From Nymphaea colorata (Eukaryota; Streptophyta; Magnoliopsida; Nymphaeales; Nymphaeaceae), in the NCBI RefSeq assembly GCF_008831285.2, contig NC_045139.1, positions 15,854,354-15,918,353 on the forward strand: a stretch of DNA of 64,000 bases, in the 5' to 3' direction. The notes under the pieces were generated by a model, which did no database searches, was not told where the DNA came from, and saw nothing but the letters and a program-made list of their open reading frames with translations. A program made the translations under genes and the position numbers. Below, in pieces: positions 24,131-36,173 of the stretch (the first letter of the stretch is position 1; every line of letters begins with the position of its first letter).

Positions 24131-27100
24131 ATGGCGTCCATCAATGGCGGGTGGAGCCTGTCCACTTCGTCACTCCGCCCAAAAATCCGCGTGCCTCGTC
24201 TTAATCCGAGATTTGCGTGCAAGTGTGCTGTTAGAGGTAACCTCCCTTCTCATCTTCAGCTTTCTGCCTTTTTGCCGTTTTAGCATCCCACTTTATAACT
24301 TCTACGTCTGGTGCCGACTTGCTATGCGTTCCCTTTTCTTCTTTCTGTCGAGGGAGAAGAGAAGTGGTTCTCTTTAATGTTGATTTTCTAAAGGCAATTT
24401 CAAGTTCGACCGGCTGAGTATGTGCTGGAAAAAGAAAATTTTGGTGTTCACGGCAATGGGTACTTTAATCTAAATACGAAAGCGGAGGGGTTGAATGCCT
24501 CCGGTTGTTGGTGTTAGTTGCAAGTCAACGATCATGGTGTTAGTTGCAATTCAACGATCACTTCGGGGGTCGATCATGCGTTTTCCTTTTTTCGTTTCTG
24601 GGAGATCCAAATTTCTGCAGGAAATACACTGGCGAGCATGGCTGCTGCTTAGATAAATTTTTTCACAAAATTAAGACTTCTTTCTTAGCCTAAAGCATGT
24701 CAAGCACATTTAGATAGCCGAAGCTTTGTGAGGTTGCCTTTCCCTTCTTGCTTGGAAAAGTAAAATTGTAATAGACACTCTCTTCCCCTTTTAACGTGGT
24801 TTTTAGTTATTGAAAATGTGGGTCGTCCTATATCACTAATTGGATTCTTATACTCTTCGAATAGTAGATTGTACACTGCTTCCACAAGTTGGCCATCTAG
24901 CTGAAATGTTCCTTACAATTTGTCCTTAATTAAAGAAAGATGTTAACCGTTGTAAAGAAAAGTCCTTTTCTATGTATTGCTTTCTTGTTTAGAAAGCACG
25001 CATATGCTCTTCCGTACTTAGGATTCTTTTCCATTTTCTTGGTAATTTGTTCTCTTCGCTTTATTGATGTTCTTGCGCTTTTCTAGAGTCCATCATGGAA
25101 CCTGAAGTTGCCCGCACCACAGAACCGCTACTACTTCATGCTGTGCGTGGTGGAAAAGTTGAAAGACCCCCTGTTTGGTTAATGAGGCAAGCAGGGAGGT
25201 ACATGAAGGCAGGTTTAAGGTTGCTTTGGTTTTTCTTAATTGCTTATACGTGTACGGTGATGTATTTGTTCATCTAATCTTTTTTTTTTCTTATCCACAT
25301 TGATAGTTCCAAAATGAGGGCTACAGCACATTTAGCTTACTTATGCTAAAGGAAGCACTTCACGTATCTAGTGTAGCTCCATTAGCAAACACGATACTCT
25401 TTCACACTTTTATTTGAATACATCCAGTTCTTGGAATCTGGATGTAACTTATTTAGATATTTAATATATTTGACACATCTCTTTTGCTGTTTCCGAAGCT
25501 TGATCTTGGCAAAAGAGAAAATAAAAAACTGTGGCTTGCCACTGAGAAGAGCTGCGGCAGTTTATAGCACAAAAAATTAGCCATATTTGGTTTAGTACCT
25601 TGGTGTCTTGTTGCGATTATCCTTCAAGTACAGTGATATAAATAAATATGCCAAACTTATCCAAGGTTTATTTTTAGTTTCTGGTTACAAGAATCACGAG
25701 TTTGTCCTGATAATTATCTTGGACTGTTGACAAAAAATACCGTAAGGCACAAATATTCACATGGAAAAAGACTGAGATTTGTGAAAATATCTTCTATTTA
25801 ATAAATGTTTATCTTTTGAAAATTGACCATTTTCAATTGATATTTCTGCTTCTTCAGAGTTATCAGAAGATATGTGAAAAGTATCCTTCATTTCGAGAAA
25901 GATCAGAAAATGTAGATCTTGTTGTTGAGATCTCTTTACAGCCATGGAACGTCTTTAAACCAGATGGGGTAAGATATTACTTTAACTGTATTCTTCATGC
26001 ATTGCTTGTACTGTTCTAACCTGATACCTGATACATGAGAAAATTGGTTGGAAAACCAAATATTCGCTTACAAACTAATACCATGATACTGATGTATGAC
26101 TATTAGGGTTTTTTTTTGGATAAAAATTTAAGTTCTGTTTTTTTATGCAATTCATTCGGGAAAGCTGAGGCACATGTGTGTAATGCAAATTATAATGTCT
26201 GGCCTTAATAATCCTGACATACAATTCTTGGGCTTTACCATCTGGGTTTTCCATATATCCTTCACCAGAGACCTTGAGACAATAGTTTCTAAGGCTGTTA
26301 GGATTTGCAGTGCCACACCTTGATGGTATAGTTGTTGGAGCACAAGCACTTTAAATGTTAGATATTCAACTTGGATGAGGGTTGGTAACTTGATTATCCC
26401 GCGATATCACTTGCAGCCGTGGAGTATATCCTCTAACAAAGTACAATATGGTGAATCTTTTCTGATGAAATAAATAACTACTGTGGATGAAAACTATTCA
26501 AATTTCAGAAGTTTTTAAGTTTGAACTATGCAGTTCATTTTTAAATTTAGTTGTCTATGGATGTTTAGCAGATGTTATTAGGATTGATAGGCAATGTGGA
26601 ACACTTTTGGCAATTTTCTTTGTGAAGTTGTTAATCCATATTTTCTTTCAGCTGCATTCTAACGTTAAGTAATCCTTTTCCCCTGAAATGGCGTTTACAA
26701 GTCATGAAATGCAACAGAAGATGCAGTCAATGTCAAGGAACTCACATTAGTTTTTTTCTCCTCTACCTGTTGAGTCACAGTTAAAATATTTGGCCACCAG
26801 CAAGTTGTGACCTAGTCCATGTAGCCCAATGACATTTGCGCAACCAGCTATGGAGAACATCTGGGAAAACCCCACCCTTGGGCTGCTGTAGGATTTTTCT
26901 ATGTCTCTATGTACTTCTAGTTTATAATTTATGGTTGCTGATGTCATATATACTGTTGACAATTGACATATTCCTGAACTAGAGTAGTATAATGTTTTTG
27001 GGTATATGTTACATATCAGTTAAATTATAACATTTGTTCCCTTTGATATATTATTTTTTGGTTTATAATTTCATGCTTTATTAACAGGTGATCTTGTTTT

Positions 27101-29600
27101 CCGATATTCTCACACCCCTCCCTGGGATGAATATTCCTTTTGACATTGTAAAAGGAAAGGGTCCAATCATAGACCCTCAAGTAAGAACAGCTGCTGATGT
27201 TGAGAATGTGGTAGAATTTTGCCCTGAGGAAGCAGTTCCATATGTTGGAGAGGCATTGAGAATCCTGAGATCAGAGGTTTGGTTTCTTTATTTTCCCATT
27301 TTTTGTTCTTTGTTTAATCACCATCTTCATTGGTTGTTTGGTTAGTTCTGCTTCATTTTTATTTTCACATTCATAAAGAAAGCAAATTTTACCCATCATG
27401 CCTCTGTCTGTGGCTGTGAAAAATTGAATCTTTCTCCTTCTCAGCTCTTTCTTAAGCAACTGAAGAGGTCTAATTCATTACTCATGTTTCCTTTTAGCTT
27501 GTTCTTGATTCTTAATGGTAATGTATTTTGTGACTGATGAGTATTTCTCGATACCAGTTTGCAAACTTGCAATTGTACAAATCCTTGCGTCTTCCATGAT
27601 TTGGGTTAAAAATAAAAGAAAGGATCTTTTTTATCATGTTAAGACACTAATTCTGTTAGCTATAGAAAAGATATACACCGAGGACTGTTAATGCTAGGAC
27701 AGAGATATTATCAGGTATGTAACATAGTATATAAAATTTAAAGTTCTGCTTATCTGACCTACCTATCCCTTTTTTGGGCATAGTTATGGGTTTCCTTTGC
27801 AATCAGTGAGTTTGTTCCTCTATGGCGTTCCTTATGGCCGCAAATAAACTTATGCGAACATATGGCAATTAAGAATTATTTAAGGATTAGTAAGTTTTCC
27901 AGAATCTGTATTCTCTATATGGCCAACTGTATGATTGAAGTTATTAATTTCACAAATTTTGGATGGATACTCACTTATTACCTGATACGTTGAGCTTTTG
28001 AGTGCCTTAAGATATGTTATTTGTCAATATTTTACTGTGCATCTCAAATCTGTTTAACTTGTCCATGGCGGCTTTCTGCCTACCTTTGCCAAATTTTTAA
28101 ATAACATATTGCATTTTTGGTTGATCAAGAAAAAATTTTCATTTCTTCAGGTGAAAAATGAGGCTGCTGTGCTGGGCTTTGTTGGTGCTCCATTCACACT
28201 GGCATCATATGTTGTTGAAGGTGGCTCTTCAAAGCATTTCTCAAAGATAAAGCGCCTAGCCTTTTCTGAACCAAAGGTATATTTATCATCTAAATCTTGA
28301 CAAAAAGAATTTCCTAGTAAATTCCAGTGAATGCTGTAGTGGCCTGTTTTGCTAGACGAGCTTTCTTATGCTTACTTGTTTTATACTTTTCTTTTTTTAT
28401 ATCACAAGTTCTGCTTCTCCAGTTCAGCTATCTTTTCTTGAAAATGTTTTACTTCCTGTTTCGTATAGAGAATCCTTTATTCTCTGGGTTGATCGAGTAT
28501 ATGGGTTCAAGTCCTTCTGTAGAGTACGGTTCTTTCTTTCCACAGCATCTCTTGGTTATGTCTTGTATGATTATTGCTTAGTTGCTGAGAATCTGTGAAC
28601 TTTTATGTGATATTTCAAATACATTTCTCTGGCTCCTGAAAGGCCAGAGACAGCATGCTTTATTTCTTTTCTATTGTTAATGACCACCTGACTACCTCTC
28701 ATCTTCTTTTTGTTATTACCTAATTTATTATAAAAGTGTCCTTTACTTGTTATGTCCAGAAAGCATCCTTTTTCCTTTCATTGGACTAGATCTGGCAAAA
28801 GCACTCGCGATTTTATCAGTTATACAGAAACACTAAACAGTAAACTTGTTTGCAGCACAAGTTCAGAACCTTGCTCTCTTTCTATGAAAGGCTGCTGGAA
28901 CCACCATGTATTTTAGGAACAGCCTGTTTGTACTTCATTTTGGCTAGAAGAGGGAAAATGTTTATATGATTGACTAGAGGGTTAATATGCTGTACTTATA
29001 CCCTGGAAAGCTTGTGCTTTTAGTGCTTAGCGCCAGGGATTCCTTACTGAATGACCCTGTGCTTCACCATTTCTTACTTTCTAGGTTCTGCATGCGTTGC
29101 TGAAGAAATTTGCAAGCTCAATGGCCAAATACGTCCAATACCAGGCTGATCATGGTGCTGAGGCTGTACAGATCTTTGATTCTTGGGCAACGGAGCTTAG
29201 TCCTGCAGACTTTGAGGAATTTAGTTTGCCTTACCTGAAGCAGATAGTGGACACAGTAAAAGAAACACATCCAAGCCTGCCATTGATTCTTTATGCAAGT
29301 GGTTCTGGAGGACTGCTTGAGAGGCTTCCTTTGACTGGTGTCGATGTTGTTAGTTTGGATTGGACAGTTGATATGGCAGAAGGCCGTAGAAGGTTAGGAT
29401 CCGACATAGCTGTGCAGGGCAATGTAGATCCTGGCGTCCTTTTTGGATCAAAGGAGTTCATCACGAAACGCATCCTTGACACTGTCGCAAAGGCAGGCAG
29501 CAGTAAACACATTTTGAATCTGGGCCATGGTATCGTGGTTGGCACACCTGAAGAAAACGTCGCACACTTTTTTGAAGTAGCCAAGTCTATCAGATACTGA
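24131..29600 (+). CDS. HEME: Uroporphyrinogen decarboxylase, plastid
   Basis: UROD converts uroporphyrinogen III to coproporphyrinogen III by removing four carboxyl groups, a step shared by chlorophyll and haem synthesis in plastids. Exons: 24131-24236, 25087-25208, 25858-25968, 27088-27276, 28151-28276, 29085-29600, giving 389 aa, close to plant HEME length. Signatures: [15 protein letters not shown] at 62-76 (active-site Arg pair), [11 protein letters not shown] with the catalytic-type Asp119, [17 protein letters not shown] from 185 (second family signature), [11 protein letters not shown], and NLGHGI with His366. Residues 1-35 ([18 protein letters not shown]...) are Ser/Arg-rich and lack acids, as in a transit peptide. 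Exon 1 contains little beyond this leader. The exon 2 donor must be GC (ATGAAG|GCAGGT), because the nearby GT donor breaks the frame. No truncation or missing active-site residue is seen. A complete SINE lies about 430 bp past the stop. Confidence 0.96.
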
Positions 29601-30028
29601 AATTTTCGGCTAGCATTGATGCTCTGTGAGCCTTCTTAATTCTCATTTTGTAGTAGCAGTAAGCCTTTCAATCTTGCTTCGTTTCCCTGTTCATATGATC
29701 ATCCATTCAAGCGTTTTTGGTAGGACCGGAAGAAGGAAAAATCCAACATCTAGATCTGCAATTTTTGTTCTTTTTGCCCACGTCCAGTTTCGTGTAATTG
29801 ATCTAATCATCGAGCTTGCTTCTACGTTGTTGCTATGCATTTTTATTTTTGTGTGTGTGCCCTTCTTTCTCATGGTAATTTTGGATTTGCCTTCTTTATG
29901 ATGAATGCGCCACACGATTATCTGCTACTGTACCCATCCCCCAAAAGAAAGGCAGCCCAATTCGTATTGAAAAGTGTATGCCTCATTTTTCTGGACACCG
30001 GTATGGTTAATCAATCTTCGCTATAATT

Positions 30029-30283
30029 CCGGCTCAAGGGCATAGCATAGCTGGTCGAGCTAGGGGCCTGTATTAAGGCAGGTCTTTAGTTCGATTCTCG
30101 TGGGCGCTATGTTCCTGTGTCTTAAGGCGGTAGGGCGTGACATCCAAGCTGAAGGGTTCACCGTTGCTATCGCTGACACCGACGCAGCTCAGGACTCCGG
30201 AGGTAGGAGAAATCGGGGGCGGGGGGGGGGGGGGCCTTCGGGCCTTTTTCAGGCGGTCGGATTAATACCTCTTGTTCACCCAA
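30029..30283 (+). mobile_element. tRNA-headed SINE with 16-bp target-site duplication
   Basis: The element is 255 bp. It is flanked by exact copies of AATCTTCGCTATAATT at 30013-30028 and 30284-30299. The 5' part is tRNA-like: pol III A box TAGCATAGCTGG at 30043-30054 and B box AGTTCGATTCT at 30088-30098, followed by a GC-rich body with a G-run (about 30218-30234) and CCTTCGGGCC. There is no poly-A tail and no coding capacity. The perfect duplication indicates recent insertion. It lies in the 3' flank of UROD. The head resembles the element at 50760-51033 and the body resembles the fragment near 48.3 kb. Confidence 0.85.
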
Positions 30284-30619
30284 AATCTTCGCTATAATTT
30301 CACCGACCAACCCCCAGCAACCTGACCTTCGACCAGTATATGTGGGTTTTAAAAAATCAAAGGTAGTTCATTAATACATTTAGGTCGTCAAAATTTAGCC
30401 AACAATACAAAATATTAACATTTCGCAAGGTATCCATGCACAAAGTGAATAGATGTTGAACGTGAAAATAGGAGCACAACTATGGACAGACATAAAGAAT
30501 AGCGAACTAACAGGACATGAGTCCTGCCACCTTTCATAATTTTTCCTATTTGTTGTGGAGTGACGTTCATATTGCTCTTCAAATTGGTCCTTGTCCATTA
30601 TTTCTTTCTTAATGAAGGC

Positions 30620-30622
<3 letters not shown>

Positions 30623-30665
<43 letters not shown>

Positions 30666-30688
30666 CGATTCTCTCTCTCTCTCTCTCT
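30623..30688. repeat. (CT)n microsatellite, interrupted
   Basis: Two CT runs, 30623-30662 and 30671-30688, are separated by CTCCGATT. The serine/leucine and Arg/Glu repeat peptides translated across it are artefacts of the dinucleotide. Confidence 0.95.
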
Positions 30689-32142
30689 TTTTTTTTGGGC
30701 ATGTTTTTTCTTTTGCATGTTTTTTTTACATAGTGGCATCTTATCCCTCAATTTTGTTAATGAATTCCCATATGATCGGCGTATTGCAACTTAAATGAAA
30801 AGCTTGTGCCAAGTTATTGGAAGGTTGAGCCCACTCATCAGATATCTCATATCTGTTTAATGTCAGCTTGCTGCTAATTCAAGGACTGAGTTCTAAGAAA
30901 GCAGGTTTTTTAATATCGGGTTTTGATCCTTAAAGAGGTTGTGCAATGGACCGGATGGATGCTGATAGGTAGACAAACAGTCTCTGTTTCAAATTTCTGT
31001 AACATCAACTCTTTGTGGTAGAAAAGTAGGATAGCAATAAACGCTACAATGAATTGTTATCTGCTTTCCCAGGGAACAAGATTTTCCAGTAACCGTTGTG
31101 AAAACTTTTTAAGTACCAGTCGGCCAAAAAAGGTTTTGGCGTAGTGGGCATGTTTGCTTGGGTATCTTTTCAAAATTTCAATCGAAAATCGTTGGAGAGA
31201 GTCTCCCCACCTTTATCAAAACCATCAAAAGAATGTACATACAAAAAAGAGCGAGAAAAAAGAGAAACCATATGATGCAACTCAGCATAAACCTGCTGGT
31301 TCAAAAAGTAGAAAAATTATTCTAACAAAGCTGCTTATAGAGAAACTGCTTGCAGGAAATAGGAACAGCCCCATTCCAAGAAAAACTGTCGATCAGCCAA
31401 TTTCATAGGTCATATCTTCATTGATCCCTGCATGAGAACAATCTTCTTCCAGATTCAAGAGGAAGCTTTTGCTCAATAAGCACAATATTATCAATATGAA
31501 GCTCTCTACTCAACCAGTCAAGAAGCTTGCTTGGGTATCTTTTCAAAATTCAAAGCGTAATCGAAAAGAGGAGCAAAGCACTTCCATGCGACACCAGTTT
31601 TCTAAAAGCAAGAAATTGAATAGATTTGGCGCGGCTGCCGTTTCAATAAATCCGTTACCCATCGGCAGAAAATGGCCTCATGTACATATTTTTTTAAAAC
31701 AATTAAATTATAAAAAAGAAAAATGAAAGATAACATTCACCTAATATTTAATCGGTATGAACCGAGTCTTAGACACTGTGCCCTTGAAATACCAAATGCT
31801 TCATTTAGATTGTCAACAAAACTTGTCCGCTCTAACTATGATTTCACTTTACACATTGACAGAAGGAAAATGTTTTCATAATTTAAAAAAAAAAGTCTTT
31901 TGTCGTCATTTTATTTTATTTATATCTTATCAAAAACTTGTCTTGAAGCAGTACTTTTGTCATTAACCATTAACCATACGGGGCAGTGACGCCTTCACCT
32001 TTTGTTGTGTATTTATTGGGATATTTTTAATGGGGTGTGGAGTCCACTCCCTCCCCATTGGACCACTCTAGTGGCAGGCATCCTTCACTCGCACTTTGAT
32101 GATGTCCGCAGTGATGGTGGAATAAGGTCGGCGAGCTTCACT

Positions 32143-32198
<56 letters not shown>
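32143..32198. repeat. (CT)n(TA)n compound microsatellite
   Basis: A CT run passes directly into a TA run. The same compound arrangement and orientation recurs at 62141-62203 and, with a short interruption, at 57304-57374. Confidence 0.95.
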
Positions 32199-32199
<1 letters not shown>

Positions 32200-34227
32200 C
32201 ATCATGAAAATGGATTACTAAATCAAAAGCCCAATCGATACGATTTAATGCTAAAGTTTTACAACATTGGTATCTCTCTCTCTCTATCTGCAAAATGATG
32301 TTTACATATGAAAAAAAATCACTCTAAGAAAATGAGGAACAAACGTATCCAACAAAGAAAGTATGAGCCTAAAAAAAATTGGTCCAGAGCATGTTCGTCA
32401 GTAAAATAGGTGATGGTGTGTTCTGGAGCGGAGAAAAGAATTCTTGAGCAGTGACCGTACCGCTATTGGTTAATATATGGTTTTTAAATTTCTTGCCAAG
32501 TAAGTTAATTTTGTATGCAGATATGACCTAACTCAGCAGTTTATATATGATTTTTAAATTTATCGCCAAGTAAGTTTATTTTGTACTTGGAGATGATTTA
32601 AAAGTCGTTTGATAGAGTGTCTTATGAATTTATCCTATTCATAAAATAATAGTTTTACTGTTACTAAAATCTGCTTCAATTTTTGGGGCACATTCACATT
32701 CACGTGACACTTACAAAAAAACCCATTAGATTTTACAAATTTGTGCTTATGGGGTCGTTCAGTAGTAAAGACATTTTGAAAGATTTATAAGATATTCGAA
32801 CTATTGTTTTATGAACTTATCTCTATCTTTAGATTCACGGACACTGAAAAAGTGTTTCTACTGCTAAACTACCACTTAGAAAACATAACCTAAATTTTTT
32901 AGCACGTCGTTCAGATTTAATGTATGATATTTCACAATACATTCCAGTGTTTTTTTGGGCACTAAGAAAGCAAGTATTTACAGCATTTTTGAGCAATAAA
33001 AAAGTAAGTGACTGAAGCACAACTGTTACTAAATATATGATGCCGCAAATATATAGCAAGTCCAATTGCACGGAGGGTCTTTATGTAGTCACTTACTAAT
33101 TCAACACTTTTAAGGTTTGAATGTACTTTTTTAGTCATAAAAATTTGATCACTTATGCCTCTTATAACATGAAAAGTTTAGTAGTTCTTTTTTTTTCAAA
33201 CTTTTAATAGAAAGCAAATTCATCACGCTAAATTAATAATCGTAAACATGTCAACATGTTTATATTTTTGAACGCATTTTTTTAATAAAAAATTAAGTGG
33301 TCTAAATTTAGTCCAAAACTTTAAGTAATCTGGAATACACCTGTCCCTTTATAATATAGACATGTCTCACCATTATTGTTTTGGATGTGGCCCCAAAAGA
33401 AATACTTGGCAGCCAAGCTTTCAAAGGCCAACCGTTTTTGACTTTTAAAAGTGTAGCAAAGGGGCCTGAAATTCTAAAACCTTGTGAACTTAAGGATGTT
33501 AATATATTTGATATGAAAAAAAAAGTTAATATTCATTTAAGATTTGGATATATATATAAATATGAGACCAGATTCGGCATATTAGATTCAGTTTTAAAAT
33601 ATCATACATTTAATGCCCTTATGTTTTAAAACTCGGCCAGATTTAGTTCAAAACTCGGATTCTGATTCAAATATACATAAAATCATATTCAAATCAGATT
33701 AAGATCGTAAAATCAGATATGACTTTCCTACTTTTCATTCTTATTAGAATGAGAATTCAAATTTGAGTATATGAATATCAAAAAAGCAGATACAACAATT
33801 AAGAGTGCATTGATGCAGAGGGACCAATCGTGGGCAGAAACGCTTTACATTTCCATCTCATTAGTGGCAGCCCAACTACCCATTAATTACGTGTTCCTAT
33901 ATAACGGAAAAAGCGACGGCATGTTTGTGTGGTTACAAATGAAGATAAGGGTTGGAAGGGATGACCGGACGTCGCCGGCCGTCGAGCCCGGAAAAGTAAA
34001 AAAGAAAAGCGAGAATTCACGTTTTCTCCGCTCAAGAGATGCTTAAGTAAATAAGCATCGTTTCCTGTTTCCACCTTATCAACTAATTTTCAAACCTAAT
34101 TAAAGTTTTTATACTTATGGTGAAATTTGGAGAAGGTTATATGTTAAGGTTAAGAGGGGAGAGAGTGGCTTTCCCTCTTAGGGGCCAGCCCTATTGACCA
34201 TAATGACGGGGACCGACGCCAGTTGAT

Positions 34228-34672
34228 AGTGGCGAAGCGAAAAAAAATTAGTTGGAGGGGCACTTGTTTCACAATAATTATATTTTTGAAGGATAAAAGA
34301 TAGATATTTAAAGATACCTAAGAAATTTCAAGAGACTGGCATCGACAACTGCCCACACTAACCACTGCCAGCCGAGTTAGTGTGGGCAGTGGCCCACACC
34401 AGCTCATCAAAAATCTCGTTACATTGTTTCAAGTTCAAATTTGCCACGACTAGCAGTCTACGTACTAAACTTGTGTCGGCAATGCAATGCAAGTACCTCT
34501 CAACTAAAAAATCCTGGCTCTACCATTAAGGAGAGTCTTGCTCTCTCCTCGCAATCTAATAAAAAAATCTCATTCAAATTTGCCATGATTCAAAAATCAC
34601 ATTCTGTTTCCATACTAAACTTGTGTCGGCAACACATGTACCTCTTAACTAAAAAATCCTGGCTCCACCATT
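34228..34672. repeat. Probable non-autonomous element with internal direct duplication
   Basis: Segments 34436-34527 and 34575-34672 are diverged copies offset by about 139 bp. They share CAAATTTGCCA, TACTAAACTTGTGTCGGCAA and AACTAAAAAATCCTGGCTC. The outer ends GTGGCGAAGCGA and TGGCTCCACCATTG recall the CAGTGGCGGAG-type ends at 21291, with poor inverted matching. Boundaries are approximate and there is no coding capacity. Confidence 0.45.
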
Positions 34673-35339
34673 GATGTTGTATCGCATACTCACTGTTTTT
34701 AGATAACAACCAATTTTTTTTTTTTTTTGAATTTATGGTTATGAATATATCCGACAATTCGATGGCAGATCCACTTCTATAACTGACATGGCATATTTGG
34801 AAGGCCTTTTCATGTTCTGTTACTTTTTTATTTTTTTAGAGAGAGAATATACCATAGTAATACCATCGACAATAATTGGGAATAAATTGAAGTTGGTGTT
34901 CATCAATTTATTAAAAAAAAGGCACCGAACAAAATTTAGTACCCCAGAAGAATCGAGTACGCCGTTCATCTCTGCCCTCATTTAAAAAGTTTTGTTTCCT
35001 GTGACTTTCTACCATTTCAATAAAGATTTAACAAATTCATCCTCCAATTATGATGAAATAACAAAAACATGATCAAACTTTGATTGTTGTCATATAACCT
35101 CTCGGTGTAGCAGAAATAAGCAAACGGTTAAATATAAAAATTCAAATTTAAATGCGACTCTTTTTGTCATATTTAGGAAAAAAAAAATTGAATACTTCTT
35201 TTGTGAGGAAGTCCCTTTCACGCAACGTGACTCGAAATGGGCACCTGGCCTCGGGCGGGTCCACGCGGGAGTGCGGGACCCACAGAGAAACGTAAAGAGA
35301 CCATATCACCTTGGCGTGTGATATTTCTTTTTTCAGGCG

Positions 35340-35348
35340 TGACGTGGC
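35340..35348 (+). promoter_or_regulatory. ABRE-like TGACGTGGC motif
   Basis: TGACGTGGC contains the ACGTGGC core bound by ABA-responsive bZIP factors. It lies in a GC-rich island about 0.8 kb upstream of the presumed CIPK transcript start. CIPK genes are often ABA- or stress-responsive. A single motif is weak evidence. Confidence 0.25.
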
Positions 35349-36173
35349 GGGGTTCGATTGGTGGCTGGGAGGAGAAGAAAAGCCGTTTGGACAGACTAAC
35401 CGGTTGGACCGTCGGTTGGAGGAGGCGTTAGCCGCGTCCTGACCGTCTGTTGGCCGGCGAGAAAACCGGACCGGACCCACTTTTAACCAAACGACGAACC
35501 ATAAGCTGGTCGGGAGTGTTGGATTTTATATCAGATTGGATTTGAAATCCTTTTATTTTGAATAAGTTCTTTTTTTTTTTCTTTTTCTTGAAGGCCATTT
35601 GTTTTCTAATTTGTGCCAAAAAAAAAAAAGAAGAAAGAAAAGTATGCAAAACTTCGGGAGCGTTTAATAGCCTTTCATTTTAGATCCAGAGTTGACTTGA
35701 AATCTGTTTTATGTAAGATTTATAGATTTGATTTCACCACTGTGTAGAAATGAAGATTTGACTTACACTATATGACTAAAACCTCATATTACAAAGTCTG
35801 ACGTCAAATTGATCACAAACTTGAATCCACCTCAAATCTCGGGTCCGTTCTTCCCATGTTTTGGGACTAATGAATGTCCAAATTTTGCATCGAGATTTTT
35901 TCATGGTTTTGTTGATTTTTTCAGGCCGGTTAGAATCAAGTATAAAGGCCGAACGGGAGATAAATTTAGTTTCTTGTTCGGTCTTGAGAATTTTGGATCT
36001 GGATGCGGATATCGTTTCGAAGAGTCCGTAGGAACTGATCCAGGATCCCCGCGGTATCTCGAAGGTATCGACGGAGGGGGCAAAAGGGAGAGTGTCCAGC
36101 GAGTCAGCGGCTGCCCTGCCCCTTGAATTGCTCCCAATACGAAAGGAAACGGCAGCTGTGTCGTCGTCATCGC

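Larger units (their letters stand above)
30300..36170. other. Repeat-rich spacer between UROD and the CIPK gene
   Basis: No supportable gene. It contains CT and CT/TA microsatellites, an element with internal duplications at 34228-34672, and a 22-23 bp direct repeat (GCTTGGGTATCTTTTCAAAA) near 31156 and 31529. From 35210 to 35480 the sequence becomes GC-rich and includes TGACGTGGC. The open frames here are simple-sequence or low-complexity translations with no family motif. Confidence 0.6.

Noticed and set aside
30395-30794. Arg/Glu- and Ser/Leu-repeat frames
   Set aside because: They are translations of the CT/GA microsatellite on both strands.
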